From contig NZ_VCNM01000001.1 of NCBI RefSeq assembly GCF_007671725.1, forward strand, positions 682,001 through 746,000: a DNA stretch of 64,000 nucleotides, read 5' to 3'. The DNA comes from Halorubrum depositum. GTDB taxonomy: Archaea > Halobacteriota > Halobacteria > Halobacteriales > Haloferacaceae. Numbering within the stretch: position 1 is the stretch's first letter; each line of letters starts with the position of its first letter. The notes beneath the pieces are model-generated. The model ran no database searches and was not told the origin of the DNA. It saw only the letters and a list, made by a program, of their open reading frames with translations. The position numbers and the translations under genes are program-made. Shown here piece by piece: positions 14,115 through 21,645 of this stretch.

Positions 14115-14309
14115 GTGACTGAGCCTTGCGAAAACTGCGATTGCGGCCTCTCTGAGCCGGATTTCGAGTACGATACGGTCGAATTTGGCCTGTCACTCCC
14201 GCTGGCGTCGGTTCTGGACGGTCATATCCGTGGCCGAACGGACGTTGACCCCGCCGACGTTGAGAAGGTCGAAATCTGCGGTGATTCGGTCACTCTGACG
14301 CTCCGATAG
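14115..14309 (+). CDS. small Cys-rich protein (64 aa)
   Basis: GTG start at 14115 (MTEPCENCDCGLSEPD). Cys5, Cys8 and Cys10 could hold a metal, followed by a beta/alpha part (VEFGLSLPLASVLDGHI). Position in the operon supports it. No family recognised. Confidence 0.55.
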   Translation: MTEPCENCDCGLSEPDFEYDTVEFGLSLPLASVLDGHIRGRTDVDPADVEKVEICGDSVTLTLR

Positions 14310-14322
14310 CCGTCTCACACCC

Positions 14323-14338
14323 CTCGATGCGGCGAATC
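14323..14338 (+). repeat. dispersed repeat, copy 2
   Basis: CTCGATGCGGCGAATC, one base different from the copy at 12825, and 7 bases before the ATG at 14346. Confidence 0.5.
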
Positions 14339-14345
14339 TCTCTTT

Positions 14346-14552
14346 ATGAACCCCTACGAGCCGGTCAAGGTGTCTAAATCTGAACCATACCCCCCGAGTA
14401 ATACTCCTTCGGACGGCGAAGCCGTCGGATTGGAGTTTGGAGACTCCGGTGTTGAGCCTCCGAGGTATCTGATCGAGGATTCTCGGAACTGGTATGCGTG
14501 GATTGAGGCGCTGAACGGCGATTCTTACGTCGATTTGGCCCATCTGCGGTGA
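14346..14552 (+). CDS. hypothetical protein (68 aa)
   Basis: Reads MNPYEPVKVSKSEPYPPS, with a Pro/Ser-rich first half and an ordered end (RYLIEDSRNWYAWIEALNGD). The TGA is 4 bases ahead of a tRNA-like element. No family recognised. Confidence 0.55.
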   Translation: MNPYEPVKVSKSEPYPPSNTPSDGEAVGLEFGDSGVEPPRYLIEDSRNWYAWIEALNGDSYVDLAHLR

Positions 14553-14556
14553 TTTT

Positions 14557-14626
14557 GGGACAGTAGTAGTTGGGAAGACGTCCACCAAATCGGAGGGCGT
14601 AGCCGGTTCGATTCCGGTCTGTCTCG
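14557..14626 (+). tRNA. tRNA-like element ahead of the large terminase gene
   Basis: GGGACAG pairs with CTGTCTC (7 bp, one G-T). GCCGG-TTCGATT-CCGGT is a full T arm with a canonical loop. The D region AGTTGGGA has the conserved GG but only a 2-bp stem. The anticodon stem TCCAC/GAGGG has one A-A mismatch, and its loop lacks U33. At 70 bases it looks like a degenerate or repurposed tRNA rather than a working one. It could act as a processing signal between genes of the late mRNA. Confidence 0.45.
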
Positions 14627-14643
14627 CTTTATATACCCATTTT

Positions 14644-16335
14644 ATGCAGGAAATTGCTGAAAAGTTCGCCTCTGAGAGCGATGCTGACGTTGATGCGTTG
14701 CTCGAACGGTGGAATGGCCGCCCCGATCTTCTCGCAGAGGACATTCTCCGGGCGAAGAATCTGGAGACGGACGAAATTGAGCCGCTGACGCTCTTTCGCC
14801 CGTACCAGCCCCGGATTATGCACGCCTACTTCTACGGCGATGCGAAGATTCTGAACATCTACAAGGGGCGGCGGATTGGCGTTTCCTACGTAATCGGTAT
14901 CTGTATCCTGATTGAGGCGCTTCTCAAGCCGGATACGTTCTACCCTATTCTCTCGAAGACGAAGGGGCAGTCGAACTCGCGGATTAGCGACATTAAGACG
15001 CTAATCAAGAACGCGAAAATCGACATTCCGCTCGAAAAGGACAATCAGGACGAGATCGTTCTGCCGAACGGCTCTCGAATCAAGGCGTACACGGGCGACC
15101 CGGACTCCGCTCGTGGTGAAGACCCGCCGAAGACCGTTTTTATTGACGAGATGGCGTTCTTGGAAGACCAGAGCGCCACCCTCGATGCGTACCTACCCAC
15201 CATCAGTCTCGGTTCGAGTCAAATGGTGCAGGTGTCCACGCCGAAGGCCGCGAACGACGAGTTCATGCAGGCGAACGAGCGGGGGACGCCGGACGGTCGC
15301 AACGACTTCGGGATTCTCGCTCTGAAACAGCCGACGTTCAAGAACGCGGACGAGATCGAGACTGATCGCTCGCTATTCGAGCAGGATGTGGAACCCGTCC
15401 GGCCCGACTTCGACCTAATGGCGGCGGAAACTCAGCGAGCCTCCGACCCCAACGGCTTCGCACAAGAGTATCTGTGCCGCCCTGTGAGTGACGAGTACCG
15501 CTTCTTCTCGATGCCCACCATAGAGGTCGCAATGGAGCGGGGGGCCGCTGAGGGGTACTCCTACGGCCTCAGGCGGTACGACACTCCCAACACTCTGGTT
15601 ATGGGTGTGGACATTGGGTTCAACTCCGACGACACGGCGATTGTGGTCTTCGAGCATGAAGGCCCGCGTCGGTACTGCCGGTACAAGGAGGTCGTGAACG
15701 ACCGCGTGCTGTCGCAGGCGGGAATCACTCCATCGAGTCGGCAGAACCCGGCGGCGGTGGCCGAACGTATCTCTCAGGTCTATCACGCGATGGGCATCTC
15801 GAACGTCGTGATGGACATGACGGGGGTGGGACAGGGATTCCATGACGAGGTTCGCCGTCGTATCGGGCGGGCCTACACGGGCTTCAATTTCTCCGCGAAG
15901 GACAAGGTGGAGAAGATGATGGGCAACATGAACTACGCCCTTCACAACGATCTCGTCTCTCTCCCTGACGACGAACAGCTCCGAGAACAGCTCGGTGCGA
16001 TTGTCAAACAGCAGAAGGAGGATTGGCAGAAGCCGAAGTTCACGGGGAAGGAACACGCCCCGGAGGGGAAGGACGACCTCGCTATGGCGACGGTGCTGGC
16101 GGCGTTCCCTCCGAACTTCAAGTCGGACAAGTCGAGAACCCTCCAACAGCGAGAGGATGTGACCCCTCCGGTTCAGGTGGAAGAACCTCAGGAGCGCGAG
16201 GGATGGGCAGGACTGAAAATTTCCGGCGAATCGTCCGGTGGTCGCGGCTATTCTCTCTCGCACGGACGCGACAAGCGCGGTTACAAATCAAGGCACAGAC
16301 GCCGTTCAACTCACAGGCGGCGACGGAAGTTCTAA
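14644..16335 (+). CDS. terminase large subunit (563 aa)
   Basis: Motor and nuclease that fills the capsid with DNA. ATPase domain: an altered Walker A near residues 74-81 (KGRRIGVS) and Walker B near 164-169 (TVFIDEM). RNase H-like nuclease domain: GVDIGFNSDDTAIVVF near 321, MDMTGVGQGF near 389, and KDDLAMA near 477, giving the expected acidic triad. The length fits the family. The C-terminal 50 residues are basic and Ser/Gly-rich. Portal follows after 14 bases. Confidence 0.92.
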   Translation: MQEIAEKFASESDADVDALLERWNGRPDLLAEDILRAKNLETDEIEPLTLFRPYQPRIMHAYFYGDAKILNIYKGRRIGVSYVIGICILIEALLKPDTFYPILSKTKGQSNSRISDIKTLIKNAKIDIPLEKDNQDEIVLPNGSRIKAYTGDPDSARGEDPPKTVFIDEMAFLEDQSATLDAYLPTISLGSSQMVQVSTPKAANDEFMQANERGTPDGRNDFGILALKQPTFKNADEIETDRSLFEQDVEPVRPDFDLMAAETQRASDPNGFAQEYLCRPVSDEYRFFSMPTIEVAMERGAAEGYSYGLRRYDTPNTLVMGVDIGFNSDDTAIVVFEHEGPRRYCRYKEVVNDRVLSQAGITPSSRQNPAAVAERISQVYHAMGISNVVMDMTGVGQGFHDEVRRRIGRAYTGFNFSAKDKVEKMMGNMNYALHNDLVSLPDDEQLREQLGAIVKQQKEDWQKPKFTGKEHAPEGKDDLAMATVLAAFPPNFKSDKSRTLQQREDVTPPVQVEEPQEREGWAGLKISGESSGGRGYSLSHGRDKRGYKSRHRRRSTHRRRRKF

Positions 16336-16349
16336 TCTACTCTCTTTAA

Positions 16350-17789
16350 ATGACTGAAGGAAATTTTGTTGACCCTCCGAGTGAGGATGAACGGTTGGAC
16401 TTCGCCGCCGACTCCCCCAAGGGTGCTATCAAAGAAAAGGGGCAAGGCGGCGGTGGTCGGTTCTCCGGCCCTCGATCTTCTGAGGCTCCGAAGTCGGAGA
16501 TTCAGAAGAATCGGGACATAGTTCGCACCGACCCTCACGTTCACGAGGCGCTTTACACGCTTATCGACTGGATTTGCGGCGACGGGTTCAATCTCTCCCC
16601 TCGGAACGTTCCCGGTACGGGTATCGAGCAGACCGAGGAAGACATTGCTCCTATCGCTCTCCTACTCCACAACTCGGAGTTTTGGCGCGTGTTCAACCAA
16701 TGGGTTGAGTACGCGGCTCAGGACGGCCACTCCTTCATGGAGCTGGTCGTTCAGGATGAGCGATTCCTCCCGCGTGTCCTGCCGACCGAGCGGATGCACA
16801 AGAAGACGGACGAGTACGGGTTCGTAACTGAATACGCTCTGGAGCCGCCGAGTGGCGGTGGCCCGGACGACGATGATGCGACCCGGTACAAGCCCCACGA
16901 GGTCGCTGAGCTTTGGTTCACGAAAGACCCCGCCGAGGATTTTGGTCGGTCGTTCGTCGAGCCGGTTCAGGAACAGGCGGATATGCTCCGCGATATGGAG
17001 TTCGACTACGCCCGCTTCGTGGCTACCAAGGCGTACCCGCCCGTGCTGTGGAAGCTCGGGACTGAGGAAGAACAATGGTCGGAAGACCAGATTGGTGGCT
17101 GGCTGGACACCGTTGAGCAGATCGAGCCGGACTCGATGCTCGCGGCTCCCCACGACGTTGACTTCGACGTGGTTGGCGTGACCTCTACCTCATCGACGGC
17201 GGGGGCTATGAAGCTCGAAGGGACGTTCGAGCATCTTCAGAACCGCATTATCACGGGCCTCGGGATTCCGGCGCTCTTGATGAATATGGGAGGTTCGACC
17301 GGCGAAGCTACCGCCTCGATGCCGTCGTTCAAGCGGCGTATCAAGCGGCTCCAGAACATCGTCAAGTCGGCTGTTGAGAATCAGATTCTCAAGTCGCTGA
17401 TGGTGGAGTCCTCGCTGGACGAGTTCGACGGCGTGGTTCCCGAGTTTGAGTTCGGTGAACACTCGTCGGCGGAGAAGCGGCTTGAGATTGATAAGCTCGT
17501 TACGCTCTATCAGTCCGGCTTCCTCACTCGTGAAGCGTTCGCTGACCGGGCTGGCATCGACCCCGAGGTTGAACTGCCGACTCCCGACCAGCTTACGAGC
17601 GAGATCATTCCGCTGATTACGGAACTCGCCGGGCGTGGCGACAGGATACAGAATCCTGAAGGTGGGCGTCCGACTGACACCGGGACTGGTGTAGAGTCGG
17701 CGGGTGGGGAGGTCAAGTCCCGTGAATCGGGGCGTGATAGCTCTAACGAGCGGAATAGACAGTCCATCACGGAGGATGAAAACGCCTAA
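16350..17789 (+). CDS. portal protein (479 aa)
   Basis: Follows the terminase, as usual. Features of the HK97/SPP1-type portal: VHEALYTLIDWICGDGFNL early, then EYAAQDGHSFMELVV and a long helical C-terminal half with LLMNMGGSTGEATASMPSFK. Forms the dodecameric DNA channel at one capsid vertex. The N-terminal 55 residues are Gly/Arg-rich and likely disordered. Stop and next start overlap (TAATG). Confidence 0.88.
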   Translation: MTEGNFVDPPSEDERLDFAADSPKGAIKEKGQGGGGRFSGPRSSEAPKSEIQKNRDIVRTDPHVHEALYTLIDWICGDGFNLSPRNVPGTGIEQTEEDIAPIALLLHNSEFWRVFNQWVEYAAQDGHSFMELVVQDERFLPRVLPTERMHKKTDEYGFVTEYALEPPSGGGPDDDDATRYKPHEVAELWFTKDPAEDFGRSFVEPVQEQADMLRDMEFDYARFVATKAYPPVLWKLGTEEEQWSEDQIGGWLDTVEQIEPDSMLAAPHDVDFDVVGVTSTSSTAGAMKLEGTFEHLQNRIITGLGIPALLMNMGGSTGEATASMPSFKRRIKRLQNIVKSAVENQILKSLMVESSLDEFDGVVPEFEFGEHSSAEKRLEIDKLVTLYQSGFLTREAFADRAGIDPEVELPTPDQLTSEIIPLITELAGRGDRIQNPEGGRPTDTGTGVESAGGEVKSRESGRDSSNERNRQSITEDENA

Positions 17790-18073
17790 TGCCCCCTGAC
17801 GAAGCAGATGGGGACTCTGAGGTGAAACTCCTCAAGAGTATTCTGAGTGAGATACAAGACCTAAATTCTCAGCTCGCCCGGACAGACGAGCGATCTCGAA
17901 ATAACCGCGACCAAGTGGAGAATCTACGGGACAACCGGATTATCCCTTTGGAGAAGCAGGCCGAGACGAACGATAACCGTAGTCGGCGCAATTCGCTGAT
18001 TCTTGGTGCGTTCATCACGGCGCTGACGCTCGGTTTCGGGGCGGCGGTGACGTATCTCTTTACTCTCCTATGA
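17789..18073 (+). CDS. coiled-coil protein with C-terminal membrane segment (94 aa)
   Basis: An N-terminal acidic part and a coiled coil (LLKSILSEIQDLNSQLARTD, then VENLRDNRIIPLEKQAE) precede one membrane helix at the end (LILGAFITALTLGFGAAVTY). This plan is that of XhlA-type haemolysin/holin-associated proteins. Its place between portal and protease is odd for a lysis gene. Both ends overlap neighbours by 4 bases or fewer, so it is co-translated. Confidence 0.65.
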   Translation: MPPDEADGDSEVKLLKSILSEIQDLNSQLARTDERSRNNRDQVENLRDNRIIPLEKQAETNDNRSRRNSLILGAFITALTLGFGAAVTYLFTLL

Positions 18074-18840
18074 GTCTCAATCTACACGAAATCGAATTTT
18101 CTACGAGTACCGATTCCCCGCCGGACGACGACGGCGACGGCCCTTCCCCGATTAGTTCGGACGCCCTGCTGGAGTTTACGGCGGGGCGTCACTACCCCGA
18201 GTCCGTTGACCTCGATGGGTTCAACGAGTACGGGGTGCGTGAGAACCGCGACGACGAGGGCGAGCTTCTGTCGGTTGACGTTGTGTACGAAGCAATGGAA
18301 CCCGGCCCGCCCGAAGCCCGCAACGGCGTCCGAATCACGGACACGTTCTTGCGGAAGGTCGCGGAGAAGAACTACTCCGGTCAGGAGCCGTATATGCTCG
18401 GCCACTCCGACCGCCCTCTGGACGAGATCGGGAAAATCCAGAAGGTGTGGTTCGAGGAGTCCGTCGAGAAGCTGATGCTGATGAATCGGGTGTTCAACAC
18501 GGGCGCTCCGACCCACGACGAAGTGGTGAAGCGCCTGACGTACACCCCGCCGACGATGACCGATGGCTCGGTCGGGTTCGGTAATCAGTACGAAGCCGTT
18601 GTGAACGAAGACGGCGAGCCTGAACTCATCGACGGGCAGATTCGAGAGTTCAGTACCGTCCCGTTCCCCGGCGGGTACGATGAAGGTGGCCTTGGTCTAC
18701 CGAGCGCCGCCTTTGCAGAACACATCATGGAGCAGGCGAACGCCGATGTCGATGATGAGGACGAAGCCAACCCCCTCGATGTGGGGGAGTCCTCGGAGAA
18801 CTCGGCCTTCTCTGTCCGCACGGAGACTATCTCCTTCTAA
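18070..18840 (+). CDS. prohead maturation protease (256 aa)
   Basis: Likely cleaves scaffold and capsid precursor during head maturation. YMLGHSDRPLDEIGKI near residues 117-132 and IREFSTVPFPGGYDEGGLG near 196-214 fit the His- and Ser-containing motifs of S78-type proteases (EFSxVPFP). N-terminal 30 residues and the last 50 are acidic linkers. It sits directly before the scaffold-like and capsid genes. Confidence 0.75.
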   Translation: MSLNLHEIEFSTSTDSPPDDDGDGPSPISSDALLEFTAGRHYPESVDLDGFNEYGVRENRDDEGELLSVDVVYEAMEPGPPEARNGVRITDTFLRKVAEKNYSGQEPYMLGHSDRPLDEIGKIQKVWFEESVEKLMLMNRVFNTGAPTHDEVVKRLTYTPPTMTDGSVGFGNQYEAVVNEDGEPELIDGQIREFSTVPFPGGYDEGGLGLPSAAFAEHIMEQANADVDDEDEANPLDVGESSENSAFSVRTETISF

Positions 18841-18846
18841 CTAACT

Positions 18847-19287
18847 ATGGATTTCCAGAAGGTTACTTTCGACACCGACCTCGATGAGATGGAGGCTGAC
18901 GAGCTTGCTTCGCTCGTTCGTCAGTTCTCTGAGGCACAGGAACAGAATATTGCTGAGTTCGAGCAGGCCAGCGAGACTATCGAAGGTCTTGAGGGTCGCG
19001 TCTCGGAGGTTCAGGATTTCGATGCTGAACTGACTGAGGAGCTTGCCGAAGTCTCGCCTCTCGGTGAGGACGAGCTGGCGGCGTTCTCGATCTCGCGGAA
19101 GCGCGAGCTTCTTGCCGAGTTCGCTGAGGCGGACGAGGATGAGGAGGAGGAGGACGACGACGACAACGAGGACGAGGAGGCTGAGTTCTCTGACTTCGGA
19201 ACGCGCGGTAATGTTGGCGACGACGACGAGGCGAAGGCCGACTTCGCCAAGCAGTATCTCGGTGACATTCCGGGCCTCGGCTTCTAA
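18847..19287 (+). CDS. scaffold-like protein (146 aa)
   Basis: Highly acidic, helical, coiled-coil protein (QFSEAQEQNIAEFEQASETI; a run of Glu/Asp near residues 95-117). Position between protease and capsid and the composition suit a scaffold, which is removed during maturation. The end, KADFAKQYLGDIPGLGF, may be the capsid-binding tail. Confidence 0.65.
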   Translation: MDFQKVTFDTDLDEMEADELASLVRQFSEAQEQNIAEFEQASETIEGLEGRVSEVQDFDAELTEELAEVSPLGEDELAAFSISRKRELLAEFAEADEDEEEEDDDDNEDEEAEFSDFGTRGNVGDDDEAKADFAKQYLGDIPGLGF

Positions 19288-19309
19288 ACGACTACATTTC
19301 TAATCTATC

Positions 19310-19822
19310 ATGGCTAACTTCAAGTTCGCTAAGTTCAAGGACACGCCGCTGAACCGCGACGGTGAGACTCTGAACCCCGACGCTGACCTTCCGCTTCTGG
19401 AAGGCGACGTTGTGGGTCTGAGCGAGGACGCTGATGGGAACACCATCGTCGTCCCCGCCGACGCTGACGCGGCTGTTGCACAGCCCGCTATTGGCGTCCT
19501 GATGGAGGACGTACGCGACCGTTCGTACTGGTCGGCTAACCTCCACGACAACGGCACGATGGGTCGCCGCCTCGACGAAGCCTACGACCTCGAACGGACG
19601 CAGGCTGGCGACGAGGTGACGTACTTCACCCACGGTATCTACCTCGAAGACGAGGACGGTACTGTTGACTTCACTCCGAACGAGCCGGTGTACCTCGGCG
19701 TCGGCGGCGGCGTCACGCAGACCGCTCCTTCGGCGGCTGGTGAGCTGGTTCAGTATCTCGGCGTTGCGGTCAACGCGACGACGTTCCTTCTGGACGTGAA
19801 CCACGACTACCAGACGGCGTAG
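19310..19822 (+). CDS. capsid decoration or head-fibre protein (170 aa)
   Basis: Beta-rich, with DLPLLEGDVVGLSEDADGN and AAVAQPAIGVLMEDVRDRS, a pattern seen in DUF2190/head-decoration proteins that bind the capsid surface. Located just before the major capsid gene. The leader reads TTTCTAATCTATC before the ATG. Confidence 0.6.
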   Translation: MANFKFAKFKDTPLNRDGETLNPDADLPLLEGDVVGLSEDADGNTIVVPADADAAVAQPAIGVLMEDVRDRSYWSANLHDNGTMGRRLDEAYDLERTQAGDEVTYFTHGIYLEDEDGTVDFTPNEPVYLGVGGGVTQTAPSAAGELVQYLGVAVNATTFLLDVNHDYQTA

Positions 19823-19832
19823 AGTAATCGGC

Positions 19833-19863
19833 TAAAGACTTAATCTCTACTTTCTAACTCTTT
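19833..19863 (+). promoter_or_regulatory. TAAAGACT box and leader of the capsid gene
   Basis: TAAAGACTTAATCTC ... TTTCTAACTCTTT then ATG at 19864. The T of the box is 31 bases before the ATG, exactly as at the tail-tube gene, and the whole stretch is similar there. If the box is a TATA element, the mRNA would be leaderless or nearly so. Confidence 0.55.
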
Positions 19864-20820
19864 ATGGTTAACCGCGAAATCTTCACTAAGGACGATGTTC
19901 CGCTTGTCGAGATCGCTGAGAAGACTCAGAATCTCGTCAACTACTTCAACGAGGCTGACCGCCCGTTCCGTGACCTGTTCGTTGAGCAGGTCGATCAGCA
20001 GACTTTCCTTCAGGAAATCGAGGCTGAGCCGGGCGAGTGGGAGAAGCTGAGTGAGGGTGAATTCCCCGCGACCACCCGCGCAAAGGACGACGACTACCTC
20101 CAGATGACCATTCGCACGAGCGAATACGGTAAGGCCCTCGGCTTTACTCAGCGGTTCATCGAGAAGTCCACCTCCGACCACATTATGAAGCAGGTTCGTA
20201 ATGTGCTGGAGGAGGGCAAGGAGACTGAAGACCGCATCATCCACGAGGTGATCTTCAACGGCATCGCTGACGGTAGCGAGCCGGTCTGGTTCGACGTTCC
20301 CGACCACGGTGCATACGGCTTCGACCGCACGCACTCCCACGTCTTCGCTGACACGAGTGAGCTGTTCGGTGACACTTCGGCGCACCGCGCCAGCGAACAC
20401 ATCGAGTACGCCGCTGACGAACTGCGTCACCACGGCTGGAACGGGCAGAAGGTCGCCCTCATGTCCATCGACCTCAAGCGCAAGCTCCGCAACGAGCTGT
20501 CGTGGGACATGAACTACCACATCCCGATGGCGACCGGGATGCGCTCGCAGGACGTTCGTGAGCAGACGTTCAGCATCGACGGTGTTGAGCTGATGACCAC
20601 GCCCTACCTGCGCGGCGACGAGTTCTACGTGATCGGCGTCGGTGAGAATCCCGTCAAGGAATACATCGACCGCCCGATGCAGATTACCCGTCCCACGGGT
20701 GGCCCCGCGACGGAGCCGGGCGAGATCATCAATTCGAGCGCCACCATGTCGTTCGGCGTCTCGATGACGAACCCCCTCGGCGCTGTCCACTTCAAGGGCG
20801 ACAGCACGAACTACTCGTAA
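19864..20820 (+). CDS. major capsid protein (318 aa)
   Basis: Right size and place for an HK97-fold major capsid protein: after protease, scaffold and decoration genes. N-terminal helical arm (LVEIAEKTQNLVNYFNEADR), central alpha/beta region, and a C-terminal part with EFYVIGVGENPVKEYIDRPM and MSFGVSMTNPLGAVHF. It carries its own TAAAGACT box, which suits a highly expressed gene. Confidence 0.85.
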   Translation: MVNREIFTKDDVPLVEIAEKTQNLVNYFNEADRPFRDLFVEQVDQQTFLQEIEAEPGEWEKLSEGEFPATTRAKDDDYLQMTIRTSEYGKALGFTQRFIEKSTSDHIMKQVRNVLEEGKETEDRIIHEVIFNGIADGSEPVWFDVPDHGAYGFDRTHSHVFADTSELFGDTSAHRASEHIEYAADELRHHGWNGQKVALMSIDLKRKLRNELSWDMNYHIPMATGMRSQDVREQTFSIDGVELMTTPYLRGDEFYVIGVGENPVKEYIDRPMQITRPTGGPATEPGEIINSSATMSFGVSMTNPLGAVHFKGDSTNYS

Positions 20821-20864
20821 ACGGGCTGGTAGTTCGAGTTCGATTTTCCTTTTTCGTACTTTCA

Positions 20865-21305
20865 ATGGCAACAGACGATACTACATTCAAATCTGAAGTC
20901 CGGGCGTTCACCGGCATCGAGGTTTCTCGAATCTCCGAGGAGGAGATGGATACTGTCCTCTCGGACGCGAAGCGGCACGTCCAGCTACGCGCCTCTTTGA
21001 ACGACGCCGAGGTGGATTGGTATGGCGACCCGGCTCAGGAAGAAGCCCTCAATTGGGCTACCAAGCTTTTCCTCAAGGTTGCCGCAGGCGAACTCGACTC
21101 TCAGACCGTTCAGGTTGGTGCTATCGACCACAAGGCGCTTCTCGCCAAGTCGAACAATGAAGTCACCATCTGGTATCGGAATATGGAGAACGCGCTCCGG
21201 CGTATCCAGAAGCCGGAAGCGTCATTCGGTCTTTCCTCGGTCGCCCGGACTGACCGGGAGTACGGCGTCGACGATGAGGATACCAGCGGAGGTATCTCGC
21301 TCTAA
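20865..21305 (+). CDS. head-tail connector protein (146 aa)
   Basis: Small helical protein after the capsid gene (SRISEEEMDTVLSDAKRHVQ, NWATKLFLKVAAGEL). Fits gp6/gp15-type connector proteins that extend the portal ring. Its stop overlaps the next ATG (TAATG). Confidence 0.7.
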   Translation: MATDDTTFKSEVRAFTGIEVSRISEEEMDTVLSDAKRHVQLRASLNDAEVDWYGDPAQEEALNWATKLFLKVAAGELDSQTVQVGAIDHKALLAKSNNEVTIWYRNMENALRRIQKPEASFGLSSVARTDREYGVDDEDTSGGISL

Positions 21306-21643
21306 TGTCCCGCCGTTCGGTTCACTCCGCAATCGACCGGCTTGGAAAGGAGGTTGACGTTCTTATCGAGGGGAAGACGGGGGTTGACGGCTTCAACAAC
21401 CCGCAGTACGATTGGATTCTGTCTCACACCACTCGATGCGTTAGAACGTACCCGAATCGGAACACGGAGGTAAACAACCGTGGTGGCCCCCGGAAGCGTG
21501 ATCACCCGGTGTTCCTGTTCGCTCGGGACGACGCGCCCGACGACAACTCACGGATTCGGTACGACGGGACTCTCTACGAGCTGGAGTCTCCGACGATCTA
21601 CGACACGCACGTTGCGATTTTCGGAAAGCTCGTTTCTGAATAA
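21305..21643 (+). CDS. head closure protein (112 aa)
   Basis: Beta-rich 112-aa protein (KEVDVLIEGKTGVDGFNN, HPVFLFARDDAPDDN, LYELESPTIYDTH) in the place of the SPP1 gp16-like head-completion protein that plugs the portal. Four-gene connector order supports it. Confidence 0.7.
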   Translation: MSRRSVHSAIDRLGKEVDVLIEGKTGVDGFNNPQYDWILSHTTRCVRTYPNRNTEVNNRGGPRKRDHPVFLFARDDAPDDNSRIRYDGTLYELESPTIYDTHVAIFGKLVSE

Positions 21644-21645
21644 CG

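Noticed and set aside
14628..14635. TTTATATA as a promoter for the large terminase gene
   Set aside because: It is only 16 bases before the ATG at 14644, so transcription would begin inside the gene; no suitable later start is evident.
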